A stretch of DNA of 64,000 nt from Mytilus californianus (lineage: Eukaryota; Mollusca; Bivalvia; Mytilida; Mytilidae), in NCBI RefSeq assembly GCF_021869535.1, contig NW_026262734.1, forward strand, positions 90,215,285 through 90,279,284, written 5' to 3'. A program made the translations under genes and the position numbers. The notes below the pieces were generated by a model that was not told where the DNA came from, searched no databases, and saw only the letters and a program-made list of their open reading frames with translations. Shown here piece by piece: positions 23,716 through 36,509 of the stretch. How positions within the stretch are numbered: the stretch's first letter is position 1; every line of letters begins with the position of its first letter.

Positions 23716-24540
23716 GTAAGATTTTGTTTTTTTATGTTCTTCAGAAAACATGCTTTATATCCATAGAGACGTGTGAGCTCACCTTGCTTGTAATTCATGC
23801 AAAAGTATAGTAAGTCTACAGAAACAAATATTTGTACACTATCTTTTAATGTTATTGTATGATAAGGTTTACACGAAATACATGCTTACTTTTCACGCAA
23901 TTCTGTCCGTTTTCACTCCAGTTTTAATGATATACAACCTCGTGTTTGAGGCAAATGACGGATAATTAAAGTGACTATACAAATTCTTATGTATTTGGCT
24001 GTATATATTTTTTCTTTAAATAGTGTAAGTTTTTTTTTACTCATAAATTTGGAATAACAGACTTATTTTTTCATTAAAAATCTTAATGTTTGTGTTGATT
24101 CTTCAGTTTTGTGCTACTCTTCTTAATACAATTAAATTGATAAGATTTCACCAATTGAATGAAAGAGATCAGCTTTCAGCTGAATGTTCTTGGGACAAAA
24201 AAAGTGTGATTATATCAAGTGTTACATGAAAAAAAATGGTCCGGTAAAAACAACCACCATATGGCAAAAGAGAAAAATTACGACAAGACAAACAACAGTC
24301 CACAAAACACTACACATATAAGTAGAACCCAACTAAAATCCAAAACTCATCATAGATGGTAAGGACGGTTGAAAAGTTCCTTCTCCAATCATTGTGTTAC
24401 TTCTGTTAAAATACGTTGATGAGTTACATATCATATGAGATCTCATCCTACATTTATGGATTTATAAATATCTCTTCTCTAACTCCACGTCATTACAAAT
24501 TTTTATATCTCCGTGAAATCATCTTTTTTTTTTATTCCAG
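23716..24540 (+). other. last intron of the kringle/EGF/Ig gene
   Basis: AT-rich, ending in a long pyrimidine tract (TTTTTTTTTATTCCAG). No other feature is seen. Confidence 0.6.
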
Positions 24541-24560
24541 ATCCAGATGTTATTGGTTGA
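24541..24560 (+). CDS. terminal coding exon of the kringle/EGF/Ig gene
   Basis: After a strong acceptor, the phase-1 continuation encodes NPDVIG and a TGA at 24558. This would add a short tail after Ig 3 and end the protein with no transmembrane helix or GPI-type segment, so it would be secreted. The tail begins like the linkers that open the other Ig domains, so the gene may once have had more Ig modules. An ATTAAA at 24669 is a possible polyadenylation signal. Confidence 0.6.
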
Positions 24561-25111
24561 CAGAATAACGATAGTTCTAACTTCGAAGAAAGTCAAATGA
24601 ATAGATTTGATGTTCTCATAGTGTATTGTCATGTTATGCAAACATTTATCTTGTTTCTAATACATATCATTAAACATCGTTTTTTTTTTTGTTATTTGTA
24701 AACCCATTTGAAGATAAAAGTTTTATAGTGCATTAGGTAAGTACGTTAGGTTTTCCGTAAGATATCCTATCCGTATGAATTAGTACAAACGATATCATTA
24801 TGATCTTTAAATGATACAATATTCGTACTGGTTCAAATTGTTGATCTTTGAACCTCTAAAAGATCTCAATGAATATGAATTATTTGCAGTTTTATACGGA
24901 TTTTAATTCATAAAGCAACATAAATTACATGAATCGAGGAGAACGATATTTAAGTGATGTTATATCGTGACTAGTGACTGATGATGAGTTTAACGTTAAG
25001 TCATCAAAATTTTAAATGAATTCCTTCATCGTTTTTAAGATTTATAGACGGTTACACTGATTACCATGAATATATTCCCCTTGTCGGAGTTACAGCAATA
25101 AATTAGTACTA

Positions 25112-25693
25112 AAGGAGTAGGTCCAGTAAGACCCCTTTTTGGCCCCAAAATATAGCAGTTTTACAAAATTGTTAAAATGTAAACTTTTAGCTATTTATTG
25201 GAAAGTAGAATACTTCTGCTACATAAATATGGGCAGTTTTTGACAATACAATGCATATATATCGGATATTAGCATCATTAAGTCATGCTAAATTACTGAA
25301 ATCTTCACAATTTTAGCATTTGAGTTAAATTTTAGACGGTTTCCGTCTTAAATGGAAGTGGCCGCATTTGTGTTCATTCTTAATATTTAAATGCGAGATG
25401 TATTTGATGATAATACATAACATATATAAAGGTTGAGAGTGAACACGGTTGCGGCCACTTTCATTTTTGACAAAAACCATCTGAAAAGTGACATATTATG
25501 GCATATTTGATAGATTTTTCATATTTAAGCTTGAATCTGAGCGTCTTTAATGATAAAATCAGTTCAAATCTGTCACATTAACTAATTGAATCGAATGAAG
25601 TAGACACATAAGTGTTTAAAAAGTGATCAAAATCTTTCATCAGATGAACCTGAAATTTCAGGCCAAAATCGGCCCTTACCGGACCTTCTCCTT
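25112..25693. mobile_element. fold-back MITE with TA target-site duplication, only in copy A
   Basis: The ends are inverted: AAGGAGTAGGTCCAGTAAG on the left and, read on the other strand, AAGGAGAAGGTCCGGTAAG on the right. Inner arms also pair (AGTGGCCGCATTTGTGTTCA against TGAACACGGTTGCGGCCACT). TA flanks both ends, as in Tc1/mariner-type insertions. Copy B near 35065 has an unoccupied site (TTAGTACAGAAG). No coding capacity is seen, so this is a non-autonomous element of about 580 bp. Confidence 0.75.
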
Positions 25694-26779
25694 TACAAAA
25701 AGGATGGGAAGATTATCAGATTATAAAACGGAATACCTGAAAAGATGATTGAAGATAACAAAAAGAATAATATTTATTGAAAAGGAATAGTTTTATAATC
25801 AACTTTTACTGATAGTAAACTTTAAAAATCGTAACATTTCTGAGAAATCTATCAAGTGATATGAAAATATGGAATCATAAATGAAATAATTGCAATGAGA
25901 ACTATCCAGCAGAAGTCAAGGGACGAGGATGAAAATAACTATAGGTCACTGCACGGTCTTCAACAATGAGTGTATTCATACCATATACCAGCATGCATCC
26001 AGTAGAGTTATGTAAAGACATCATAAGCTTCCAACAAAAGTATGGTTTGTGTTAAATTGGTACGCTATAAATATGAAATACTGTTTACATTTATTTTACG
26101 GAAAAGCATATAGTAAATTATTTTAGGCAGATAAATCTATCTAGTAATAGAAATATAAAGATATTTGGACTGATTAACTTTTGAAAGTAGTGCAAAAGCA
26201 TAACATAAAAACAAGCTGTGAAACAAAATTATAATCTGGATTTTTTTTATACTAAAGTCGGCTGAATCTATTCCGATCTCCTTCCCCAAAATACCTGTGG
26301 CATTACACCATTGGACAGTAGTAAGCTAAGTTAATTATAGAAGCCTGCTCTCGTGGAAGTTGTCTTTTGTCGAAAAGATACAAAAAGAGTCAAAAGAATT
26401 GACAAAGGTAATTTAAGGTGACCGCTGTTTACTGATGTTCGTAAACCTATTAAGAAAGAGGAACTCAAGGTAACACACACACATTTAGAGGTTCATATGA
26501 ACTCTGAAACAAAAGGAGCAAGACCGGGTGCTTCAAAGGAGAAAGCATGCATGCATCAACAGCCACGCAAATCCACACTCAGTCAAACATCATAATTGGG
26601 AATAGGACACAACGGTTCAATTCAGACGATTATACTGTATACAGATAACATAGTCGAACATGCTACAACACATGTAGGTTACATGTGACATTCATCCATC
26701 TTCTCTAAATTAAAAAAAATATAAATCTGATTCAATAAAAGTTCCGGACGTCAAGGTTAATACAAGACGGGGAAGTTAA

Positions 26780-27650
26780 TTTCCTGTTTACAAAAGTATG
26801 ATTTTTTTGAAATACTAAGGGTTTTCTTATCCCAGGCATAGATTGCCTTAGCCGAATTTGGCACAACTTTTTGGAATTTTGGGTCCTCAATGCTCTTCAA
26901 CTTTGTACTTGTTTGGCTTTATACCTATTTTGATCTGAGCGTCACTGATGAGTCTTGTGTAGACGAAACGAGCGTCTGGCGTATTAAGTTATAAGCCTTG
27001 TACCTTTGGTAACTAATTATTAAATAAAGGCAACATGAGTATACCTCTGTTTAATATGGAGACAAAGTCCGCAATTACGGTACAAAAATCAATTAAAAAA
27101 AAAATCAATCTACTAATGAACTCAAAATCGTTAGCTTTTTTCAGATTTGATTTAGTTTCTCGAATCTGCGCAGACATCTCTTTCTTTCTTCCGGTCTCGT
27201 TTGTCACGAGATTTTGAGTAAAATATATATTCATCAGTCTAGTAAAATATAGGAAGGAGCACAATTACAATTTCAGTTTAATTGTTCTTTGATAGCGTTT
27301 CTTTGTTTACATTGAAAATGAAGTCACAACAAAATTCCCTAACAACAGGACCAACGCCGGAAATGTTTCCGTATTTCCGTTTCTTTTTTAACAGATTCTG
27401 AAGTTCAAATATGATTGAATTGAAAAAAACTTATCTATACAGACTTCGTCTCCTTTCACAGGTAACGCCTGCCTCATATTAATAATAAATCGATTAAGCG
27501 AAACAAATCCGGGTTACAAACTAAAACAAACGCCAACATACATATAAACATACATATAAACGGACTATTTGATAACAACTGCCATATTCCTGACTTGGTA
27601 CAAGACATTTTAAGAAAAAAATGGTGGGTCGAACGTGGTTTCATGGCTAG
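26780..27650. repeat. insertion in copy A containing the GACGAAAC-type dispersed repeat
   Basis: Relative to copy B (near 36158) this stretch is extra. It includes TGATGAGTCTTGTGTAGACG, AAACGAGCGTCTGGCGTA and CCTTGTACCTTTGGTAAC, a dispersed block I recall from mussel sequences. A related copy is at about 62085-62185. No coding exon is recognised. Confidence 0.5.
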
Positions 27651-29100
27651 ACAAACCTGACAAAATATTATTTTTTTTATTTAGCAAAATATTTATGTGT
27701 ATCCTAGTTACATATTGTAATAACAATATATATATTTACTCGATCATCGAACGCGGAAGTGGTTTATTTGAAAGCTTCTTTTGTTATAGAGGTTGACACA
27801 AAACACATAGTAAATACATATAAAGAAGGACTTTGTCGCTAAACTAGTGTTGCTGTTTCAAAATTCTTAACTTTACACCTTTGCTATGTGTGTGAGACAC
27901 CCGAGATAAGAAAAAGAGTTTGCTATGTATTTCCAGAACGTTCGATTTATATTATCCGGAAATTCATGACCTTCATTCTGTGGAGTTTGGTTGGAAGATT
28001 TATTTCGCCAAAAAATGGGTCATCGTATATCAATTTATTTTCACATTTAAGGAAATATATTGCTATATCTCAATACGATTTTTTACAGATTTTCTACACG
28101 TTCTCTTTTGGGACAATTTATATCAAAATGATGGAAATGTTAACCAGCTTGCACCCAAAGTATGTACAATTTCATTTTATGTTTAGTGGATCTATAATTC
28201 AGTTTATAAGCTTTAGGCATAACTATGGACATTTTTGCAATTGGATCAAATCATTACTTTATTCTAAAATTCGTAACCCAGTATTTTTTTACATGTAATT
28301 TTACCCCCTCACTAGTTTATGCATCAAATGTAAAGAAATGAGTTTAGAAGGTTTAAGAAAAAAAAAATCAAATTCAACCCTCCCCCCTGACTATTTTATG
28401 CATAACATATAAGGAAATTAATTTGAAAGGTGTAAGAAAAAAGATAACTTTGAACACAAAAATGGCTTAAACAGATTAGCTACTGCTTCTGATGCACCCA
28501 TTTCGGTAGAATGTCTTTTTTTAAATTAGAAATACTTTTATCGACACCACAACATATTTTTACTGAAAGTAAAATGCAGAAAGGTAAGGATAAGATTACC
28601 AATATCCCTGCCTCGCGCTCTTCATATATCTCATATTTCTTTTTTCTTTCCATAATGTTTTTTTTGTTCATGCAAAAGAGTTATTGTCAATTGTAGCTAA
28701 GCCACTGATTTATGAGTCATGTAAAAAATGATAGGTCTACAACAATACCCTTAACATAAATTTTATGCATGTATGCCTCAATTGTACAACTATTTGTTGA
28801 TTGTAGGATAAAATTGCATAGACCTATATCTAGATGTAGTCCACTCGTCCATACCAGCTCCGTGATTATACATATATTCATCCTCAGGGAAATATTTCAC
28901 TCCAATTACAAAACATATAGAGTGTCATGTCTTCCTGGTGATTGTTACCATATGAGCTAACACATTAAGAAATAGATCAGTGTGTCCTTCTTGTATTTGA
29001 AACCAAAAAAAATCGTATTTTAATTTTTTGTCTACATCGTAGCTAATGCCCCTTAAAGGAGGGCGACGATAACTTGAAATGAAAATTTGTTTTTACTTCA
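27651..29100. other. copy A unique-type sequence, no gene seen
   Basis: Co-linear with 36165-37790. Frames of about 90-136 codons here and their counterparts in copy B share some amino-acid words, but the frames are interrupted at different places and show no codon-level constraint, so I do not call a gene. Confidence 0.5.
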
Positions 29101-29104
29101 ATTT

Positions 29105-29810
29105 GTCTTATTTTTCAGAGTAAAAGTGAATGAAAGGGTAAAAAGAATGCGAGAGCGCAACAGAGTGAGAGAGAATGAATGGTTAGAACGTGTGCGAGAG
29201 TGTGACAGAGAGTGAGAGTAAGGAATGGTTAGAACGAGTGCAAGAGTGTGACAGAGTGAGAGTGAAGGAATGGTTATGGAGTGTGAGAGTGTGTGACAGA
29301 GTGAGAGTGAAGGAATGGTTAGACGTGTGCGAGGGTGTGACAGAGAGTGAGAGTGAAGGAATGATTAGAACAAGTGCGAGTTAGTGAGAGTGAATGAATG
29401 GTTATAGAGTGTGAGAGAGTGTGACAGAGTGATAATGAAGGAATGGTTAGAGAGTGTGAGAGAATGACAGAGATTGAGAAAGAAGAATGGTGTGCTACTG
29501 CGCGAGAGAGATAGTGGTTATTAGAAAAGAAGCGAGAGAGTGAAGGAATGAAAAGAGCGAACGAATGAATGGGGACAGAGAAGGTATGTTGGAGTTAGTG
29601 TAGGAATGGGTGAATGAGAGAGAGACAGAGTAAATGGAAGAAAGAATGGTGAAAGAATGTTGAAGCGAATGAGTAATTAGAGAAACTGAGAGAGTGAATG
29701 AGAGAACAGGATAGAGTGCAATAATATCAATGAGTGAATGAGTAGGAGAGAGTGAGAGTTAGTGAAAAGAAGAGATATATAAGATAATGGAAAACCAGGC
29801 GTAAAGAGCT
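29105..29810. repeat. GAGAGTGAAGGAATGGTTAGA minisatellite, short version (copy A)
   Basis: About ten degenerate units of roughly 45 bp share GAGTGAAGGAATGGTTAGA (the last base varies) and GTGTGACAGAGTGAGAG. The 3' half decays into GA-rich sequence. Its counterpart in copy B (39840-42430) is about four times longer. Confidence 0.85.
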
Positions 29811-29914
29811 AAAGTGGAAAAAAATAAAAATTACTATTGACCCTATAAGTTAAAACTTATAGGAGTTGCTCTTGAATGATTTCGTTTTTATTTCTGCTTG
29901 TTTTTGTTTGGCGT

Positions 29915-29972
29915 TAATATTGAAAGCTATATTGGATAGATGGAATTCTATCCAATATAGCTTTCAATATTA
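29915..29972. repeat. perfect 25-bp-arm palindrome
   Basis: The left arm starts TAATATTGAAAGCTATATTG and the right arm is its exact complement, ending CAATATAGCTTTCAATATTA, with an 8-base loop. It is absent from the matching place in copy B (about 42440). It may be a tiny fold-back element or cruciform-forming sequence. Confidence 0.7.
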
Positions 29973-32430
29973 CCTGTCTTCTGTATTATAAAATAAAATG
30001 AAACTATAAACAATATAAATGTGTGATCAGATGTATCAGTGCGGACATCTTGTTCTGAAATAACGTTCTTTCGGTACACCAAACAAAACTTAAGGAAGCA
30101 AAATACTTAACACTTTGGTTAACCCCATTATAATACATTCAGAGGGGGAAAGGATTGGTAATTTATTTTTATGTTTACATTTTCACTGTAAATGGTGTAC
30201 TTTAAAGGTGTTCACTTATTTTAGAAAGAGATGATTTTATAACACTATCTTAAAAGACTGAATAATAAAAGCATACTTACACGCTTAAGTGAGCTTGACT
30301 TGTTATTGTATCAAACGTCTTAAGACCACAATTACACATGTAAAAGAATGCGTCATCCTTACAATTGAAATATTCTGAACTAGTAACCGTTTAGATTACT
30401 AGTATCCAGCAGGGGTTTCAATAAGAGTCGACAACAGGCAAAATCTGCCGCCTATTGGATATATTTAGCTGGTTATCGATTTTTCAATAATAATATCATA
30501 TTGTTATATTTGTCTGCGTACATCGGCAAAGTGAAGATCGGTAATCTGTCTTTTAACTACTGACTGGTTTAGAATCATTTGTCAGGAATCCAAAGCGCTA
30601 AATGAACAGGAGTAAACGTAACCACTTTCGTACATCTTTTGAGCGTTTGAAAGAAAGACAGGATATCCTTAAGAACATGTGATATTGACGTCTATTATTA
30701 AGAGAAAAAAGTGATCGACACGGCGATTTTTATTTCGAATATTGCCATCATTAAAGCAGAGTAAAAGTTGGATGTCAGCAGTGATATGGAGATTAATAAA
30801 TAAAAAACATAAGTGTACAAAACATTCTTTTATTGTTTTTGTCAGTAATCAGGCCGTTGGTTTGCTCGTTTGAATTGTTTCGCCTTATGTCGGGGCCATT
30901 TAATTTGTATGAATTTTACTCATTATTGAATGATGAACTGTGACATAAAGTTGCTTAATATCTACGTCTTTTGGACTCAAATGGATACGATAGTTGTCTC
31001 AATGCTATACAGTACATTTTTTCTGTACTTATAGTTTGTGTTATTTTGTATACTGTTATTATAAAGTTGAATTGCATTGTTCTGATTTTTTATGTGTGTA
31101 CTTTAATGTGGGCCCTTGTCAAAAGTTTAATGTATTGTCTGTTGTTATTATTCGCCATCTAGTATTCTTATAATCATTTTTGTTAGCTTTTGTGTTGATT
31201 AAAACATTTAGTAAGTAACTCCTTTTGTTTCCTAAGAGATGTATATAAACAGTATTTTTTTCGACCAGAAAGACCAGAAAGACATTCAACTTATGTTTGC
31301 TGATTCTTCATTTTTTCTAAACAAAAAGAAGGTGTAAGAGCAAATATTTGTCGAGTCGGAGTCAGTGTGTAACGTCTTTTCTGTAACTTGATTTTCTTTG
31401 AAAACATCTGCTTATATTGAAAAATTAGTATATACCTATAGTGTATTAACGTTATTCGAAGAATGACTGAAAATAACATGAGTAAAAGAACAAAAATCGG
31501 GAACGCTTAATTGTAATAGAGATAACATTTCACAGAAAACTATTAATTTAACAATAGCAGCACACTAAACATCAGTATTTATCTCTATACTATTCAAAAG
31601 TAGGCACTTGTTACTCAACATCCATCATCAGTTTTCAAATAATCAACATCTTTTCCTTCACATTTGTCTCAATGATGATTACAAAACAACAACCTATTTA
31701 TTGCAAAGACCAATTCACAAAGACCTAATAACTAATAACAAATGACGAAAAGTGAATACATATATAACAACGAAAAGATTGAGATAGCTAATATTGTGTT
31801 TTGGTAGCATTGTTGATCAGTGTAAATGTCCTTGTGACATCACGTTTAATATACTTTGGAAAATACATTACAGAAGAAAGACAAAAGATAACAAAGGGAT
31901 AACAAAAATCAAAATCCACCAACAATAATGAAACCATTCTACAAAACACTACAGAGAAAAACCAAGAATGAGCAACAGGTATACAACCAAAGAAGGGTAT
32001 AAACAAAAGATTGCTTAGTATGAAAGTTCTTTGATATAACACATTGTTTGGGCGGGTAGGTGAGGGAGCTTCTAAAATAATTCAAGAAAAATACTGTAAC
32101 CATATGTATAACAAACAAAATGTAGATAAGCACTCTTTGGTGGATTTATTCGAAAAGCGTTCTATCAATTTTGCGTCAATTACAAGCATATATTTCTCCG
32201 TTTATTTTATTGTGTTAAGTTCATTTTTATAAATAGTGTGGTATTTTCCAGATTCCTGTTTCCCTTGCGTTCTTCTTGCTCTTTATCAAGTTCCAGGTGT
32301 TTCCACGTATTTCTATATATCTTTACTTTTGATCCACCGTGTCCGGCGCGATACCATTTCCCCCCATCTTTAGACGGATAGTAAGTACGGTTAACATAAG
32401 CCTTATTTTTGGATATTTTTATTAACATTA
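29973..32430. other. copy A non-coding sequence
   Basis: Co-linear with parts of 42440-44760 and 48300-48620 in copy B. No exon, RNA gene or regulatory element can be supported. Confidence 0.5.
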
Positions 32431-32889
32431 AAGGTACCAATTTTACTGCATCAGATGCGCATTTCAGCAATAAATGTCTCTTCAGTGATGCTGAAGGCTA
32501 ACATATTCAAATATGAAGATCCAAAACCAAGGACTAATAAACCAAAAAAGACACAGAGTATAGCCAAAGCCGGTGAAGAAGTTAGAGCTTTGCATGGGAA
32601 GATTTATTCCTTGATTTGAAATGATTTCCTTAATTTTTTAACCGCAAATTTTCATAACACAATCTCTATTTTCATGCCAGTACCGCAGTACTGACTACTT
32701 AGCTTGTGATACCCCCGGAAACAAACAGTCTACCAGCAGAGGTATCTACCTAGTGGTAGTAATAATATAAACAGTGTTAATTTCACTACACCAAATGCAG
32801 ATTTCGACAACAAACGACTCTTCAATGATGCTAGAAGCAAAGCACATTTGAAAACCCACAACTTATTCAAATATTGAAGACCTTATTAA
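32431..32889. repeat. two copies of the CAGATGCGCATTTC dispersed repeat
   Basis: Blocks at about 32431-32560 and 32775-32885 share the pattern (GTACCAATTTTACTGCA)..CAGATGCGCATTTC..AATAAATGTCTCTTCA..GATGCT. Matching blocks in copy B lie at 48805-48925 and 49141-49262, so these repeats predate the duplication. A further copy is at 14697-14790. Confidence 0.65.
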
Positions 32890-33540
32890 CCCTTTCACCG
32901 ATAGCTGGCCTGACAGAAGCTACTCTGAGACGATGGCTTCCCTGGCTATTATGACACAAGTGGGAGATCTTCATATTAAATATCAATATAAACTTGTCTG
33001 TAGTTATTTATGTCTTTATATTATTCACTTACATCATGGACACAGTTTTGTTAATGTTTTGATCATTTTTCTTCATAAAAAATCAAAATTTGCACATTTT
33101 CGGCATTAGAGAGATGAAGATCTCGAAATTCGTCTTTCTGACCCAAAATCGTAATTTTTTAACCCAAAACGGCAAACATTCAACAAGGTTGTACAAATAC
33201 CTTACACTGAACGATGTCCATTCTAAGTGTTTTTGTACATAAAACGGCATTTTATGTCAAAAAAGTATACTAGTCTTCCATATTCTTTCAAACAAAATGT
33301 TTCCTTATTTCAAATTCTAGTACAATCCGTAAATTTCATCTGATTTTGACACGGTTTTCAACAAACAAAAACGCCATGTTTACACTTTTATCCGGGTATT
33401 CAACAAAGAAAGATAACTTGTGTTTCCAATTTTTTTAGCGGGAAATGAAAAAGAGGTATTCCGATCCCGGTAAACCGGGACTCATCGTTAGCTGTCTGAA
33501 GCGTAAATCCCGGTAAACCGGGATTCGTCGGCGGAAGGGT
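32890..33540. mobile_element. 651-bp MITE with TTAA target-site duplication, only in copy A
   Basis: TTAA lies at 32886-32889 and 33541-33544. The element starts CCCTTTCACCGA and ends with the complement of CCCTTCCGCCGA. TTAA duplication with CCCTT termini fits piggyBac- or Kolobok-type non-autonomous elements. Copy B at 49245-49262 reads straight across (GAGCTTATAAACCAAAAA), giving an empty site. Near the right end, GATCCCGGTAAACCGGGA and AATCCCGGTAAACCGGGATT form small palindromes. There is no coding capacity. Confidence 0.8.
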
Positions 33541-33544
33541 TAAC

Positions 33545-34600
33545 CAAAAAAAAAGGACAAAATGTATAACTAAAACCGCCCAAGAAATAAGAGCTTTGCA
33601 TGAGATATTAAATTATATTCATAAATTTCGAATAATTTAATTACCTTATTTTTGTAACAACAATTTTAAATTAAACAATATCCGTATTTTCTTGGCAGTT
33701 CATAAGTACTAGTTACTGGACTGGGGATACCCTCGATAATTAACAGTCGCCCATGCAGCAGAGGTATCTACCCAGTGAATGTAATAACATTAATGGTACC
33801 TATGGTATGAACTATTAAATTTAAACAGTCCATAACACCCGACTTATTCGGTGTCGTCAAAAATGAGGAGAGTACTTTTTGTGGCTGATAAGAAAGTAAT
33901 TCAACAAATTTTGTAAACTTATTCATCAATTAAACAAGCGAACAATCAACTCTTTTTAAAACTTATTATATATCTTAAATCGAAACTTTTACTTTTTGTA
34001 AGTACATGTAAACTATAGAATTGTCGAATTTATTCAAACATTTCATTTTTGTTTTTCTATGGATTGTTGTAACATTGTCATGCAGATCATGCACAGTCAC
34101 GAATGTTGTATTTTATTGATGTAATTTGGTATGTTCGATCTCGATGTCTGTTAATCGAACTAACCGGTTTTTATGAATCTTATTTACGATGGTAATGTGA
34201 TAAAAATTTTATTTTCTACTTTAATTTGTCGACTTTTTCTGTCTTCAGTGTCTTCAATTTTGAAAAATCTGTAAGTGACATTCACTGGAATCAGTATATA
34301 AAATGATAACATATTTTCAATAAAAATAGGAAGAGGATAGCAAGAGAGAAATAATAAAACAATAAAATCGCAACACAAAGTCTACCAAGGAGTAAAACAG
34401 TCAACAAAACACCACAACGAAGACCAAAGTTTTAGCTACACCACCTCAAGTAATATTGTATATTAAGGGGAGTCGGTGTTTGGAACACGATATGGTCGCA
34501 TTGAGGGACAATTTTTGCTTCCGGTTCAATAATGCTTAGGCTTTTTAAGTGTTTATTCAAGTGCCACAGATGAGCCGTAGAAATTGAAATACATGGATAT
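33545..34600. other. copy A right part, non-coding
   Basis: Co-linear with 49262-50155 and then with 60280-62130. The break in co-linearity at about 34310 marks where the 10-kb element entered copy B. No gene is seen. Confidence 0.6.
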
Positions 34601-36469
34601 GATGTTCCCTTAATTTATTGTCCTATTAAGATAAACATTTATCATGTTTCTAATATATATTATGAAACAGCATATTTTGTTATTTGTAAACTTTGTTAGC
34701 ACATTAGGTTTTCCGGTAGATAGTATATCCGTATAAATTAAAACATACGATAGCATTAAGATGATACAATATTCATACTGGTCCAAATCGTTAATCTTCT
34801 AACCTCAAAAAGATCTCAATGAATATTATTAAGTTTGCAGTTTTATACGGGTTAAATTTAATAAACTCAGTTTTAATTAGTGTTCACATGAATCGATGAG
34901 GAGAATGATGATGACAGTGAGGTCATCTCGTGACTAGTGATTAATGATGAGTTTAACGTTAAGTCCTCAAAATTTTTAATGAATGCATTCATCGTTTACA
35001 TGGTTTATAAACGGATCCTCTGATAACCTTGAATATATCCGCTTTGTCAAAGTCACAACAATAACTTAGTACAGAAGTTTCAAAGATGATGGGAATATTC
35101 TCAGATTATAACAGGCAAACTTGAAAAGATGTTTGAAGATACCAACAAGAAATAATATTTACATCTATTCATGAAAAAGGACTAGTTAACTTTTCCTTTG
35201 AAGCGTAATAAAAAATATCTTTGACTCCATAAGTAACAATATCTTAACTTATACTCCATATCTAGTTAAAAGTAAACGCAAATAAATGTTAAATCATAAT
35301 TTTATGATCAAATTTTAACTGATAGTGAATCTTAAAAAATCGTAACATTTGCTTTTCCGTAAAATAAATGCAAACAAAATTTCGGTTTGGTAAAGTTATA
35401 GCTAGCTATGACAGACCCAAGCATAAAAAATGATAAAACCATTAATAAAAGAAACCTATAAGTTTCTTCTAATTCTGAACACATTACTTGATAAGCAAAT
35501 ATTGTAGACAGTAGGGAACCCTTCTTCTTAAATATGACAGTGGTGCAAAAGCATAACAAAAACAAGCTGAGACAAATAAAAGTTAAATCCTGATTATTTT
35601 TAAATTGAAGTCGGCTGGATCAAATCCGATCTCTTTCCCCAAAAGCTCTGTCTCATTACACCTCCGAAAAGTAGTATTCTATGTTAATTACAGTAGCATG
35701 CTCTCTTGAAAGTTGCCTATTGTCGAGAAGATACAAAAAGAGTCAGAAGAAGGAACAAAGGCAAATTGAGGTGACAGTAGTTTACCGATGTTCGAATAAA
35801 TCGATTTGGAAGAGCCAAAAACAACAATTGAGAGGGTCGCATGAACTCCAAAACTAAAAGATCGTGACCGGGTGTGTCAAAAGGGAACACATGTATGCAT
35901 CACGATCCAAGCAAATCCACACTCAGTCAAACATTATAATCGGGAATAGGACACAACGGTTCAATTCAGACGACTGTAATGGATACAGATAACATAGTCG
36001 AACATGCTTCAACGCATGTCAAAATAATTAGAAAAGAAGAAGCAATAAACATGCTGATTACATTGAGACATTCATTTATTTTCTCTTAATTAAGAAGTAT
36101 AGATTTGATTCAATAAAGTCCAAACTTCAAGGTTAATAAAAGAAGGAGGAAGTTTATTAAACCTGACAAAATATTGTTTAAAATTAGCAAAATATATATG
36201 TGTATCCTAGTTACATACTCTAATAACAATATATATATTAACTCGATCATCGCGCTTGGAAGTGGTTTATTTGAAAACTGTTTTTGTTATTTGAGGTTGA
36301 CACAAAACACATAATCATACATATAAATTAGGGTTTATCGCCAAACTAATACTGTTGTTTCAAAATTCTGCACTTTACACCTTTGAAATGTGTTCGACAC
36401 CTGGGGAAAACGTGTTTGCTTTTTATTTCCAGAACGTTATATTTATATTATCCGGAAATTCAGTTCCTT

Positions 36470-36509
<40 letters not shown>

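Larger units (their letters stand above)
5115..24560 (+). pseudogene. gene for a 2-kringle, 4-EGF, 3-Ig modular protein with in-frame stops
   Basis: Thirteen exons can be placed from 7899 to 24560, all with GT/AG borders and compatible phases (modules start and end in phase 1; each Ig has an internal phase-0 intron). The mature part would be about 580 codons. The architecture is extracellular: kringles and EGF modules bind proteins or glycans, and calcium-binding EGFs and I-set Ig domains are common in adhesion and recognition proteins. No transmembrane segment is visible; the last exon ends shortly after Ig3. Exon 11681-11788 has TGA in place of an EGF cysteine codon, and exon 19594-19727 has TAG. 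Splice sites and all other cysteines are intact, so inactivation would be recent, or this is a null allele. I do not recognise a named orthologue. Confidence 0.75.
24620..34600. repeat. segmental duplication, copy A
   Basis: This block is co-linear with 34600-62180. Matching anchors include AAAAGATCTCAATGAATAT (24856 and 34806), CACTCAGTCAAACAT (26577 and 35921), TGTGTATCCTAGTTACATA (27696 and 36200), ACACGCTTAAGTGAGCTTGA (30280 and 42690), AGCAGAGGTATCTACCTAGT (32735 and 49105) and GGCTTTTTAAGTGTTTATTC (34539, near 62090). Divergence is moderate, so the event is not recent. No host coding gene is visible within it. It begins in the 3' flank of the kringle/EGF/Ig gene. Confidence 0.8.

Noticed and set aside
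27888-28298. 136-codon frame in copy A with a partly similar frame in copy B (36587-36901)
   Set aside because: Similarity follows the DNA duplication; frames break at different points and there is no sign of protein-level constraint.
28800-28960. Minus-strand stretch reading like KYFPEDEYMYNHGAGMDEW
   Set aside because: The frame is interrupted on both sides and the copy B equivalent is shifted by indels, so coding is not supported.
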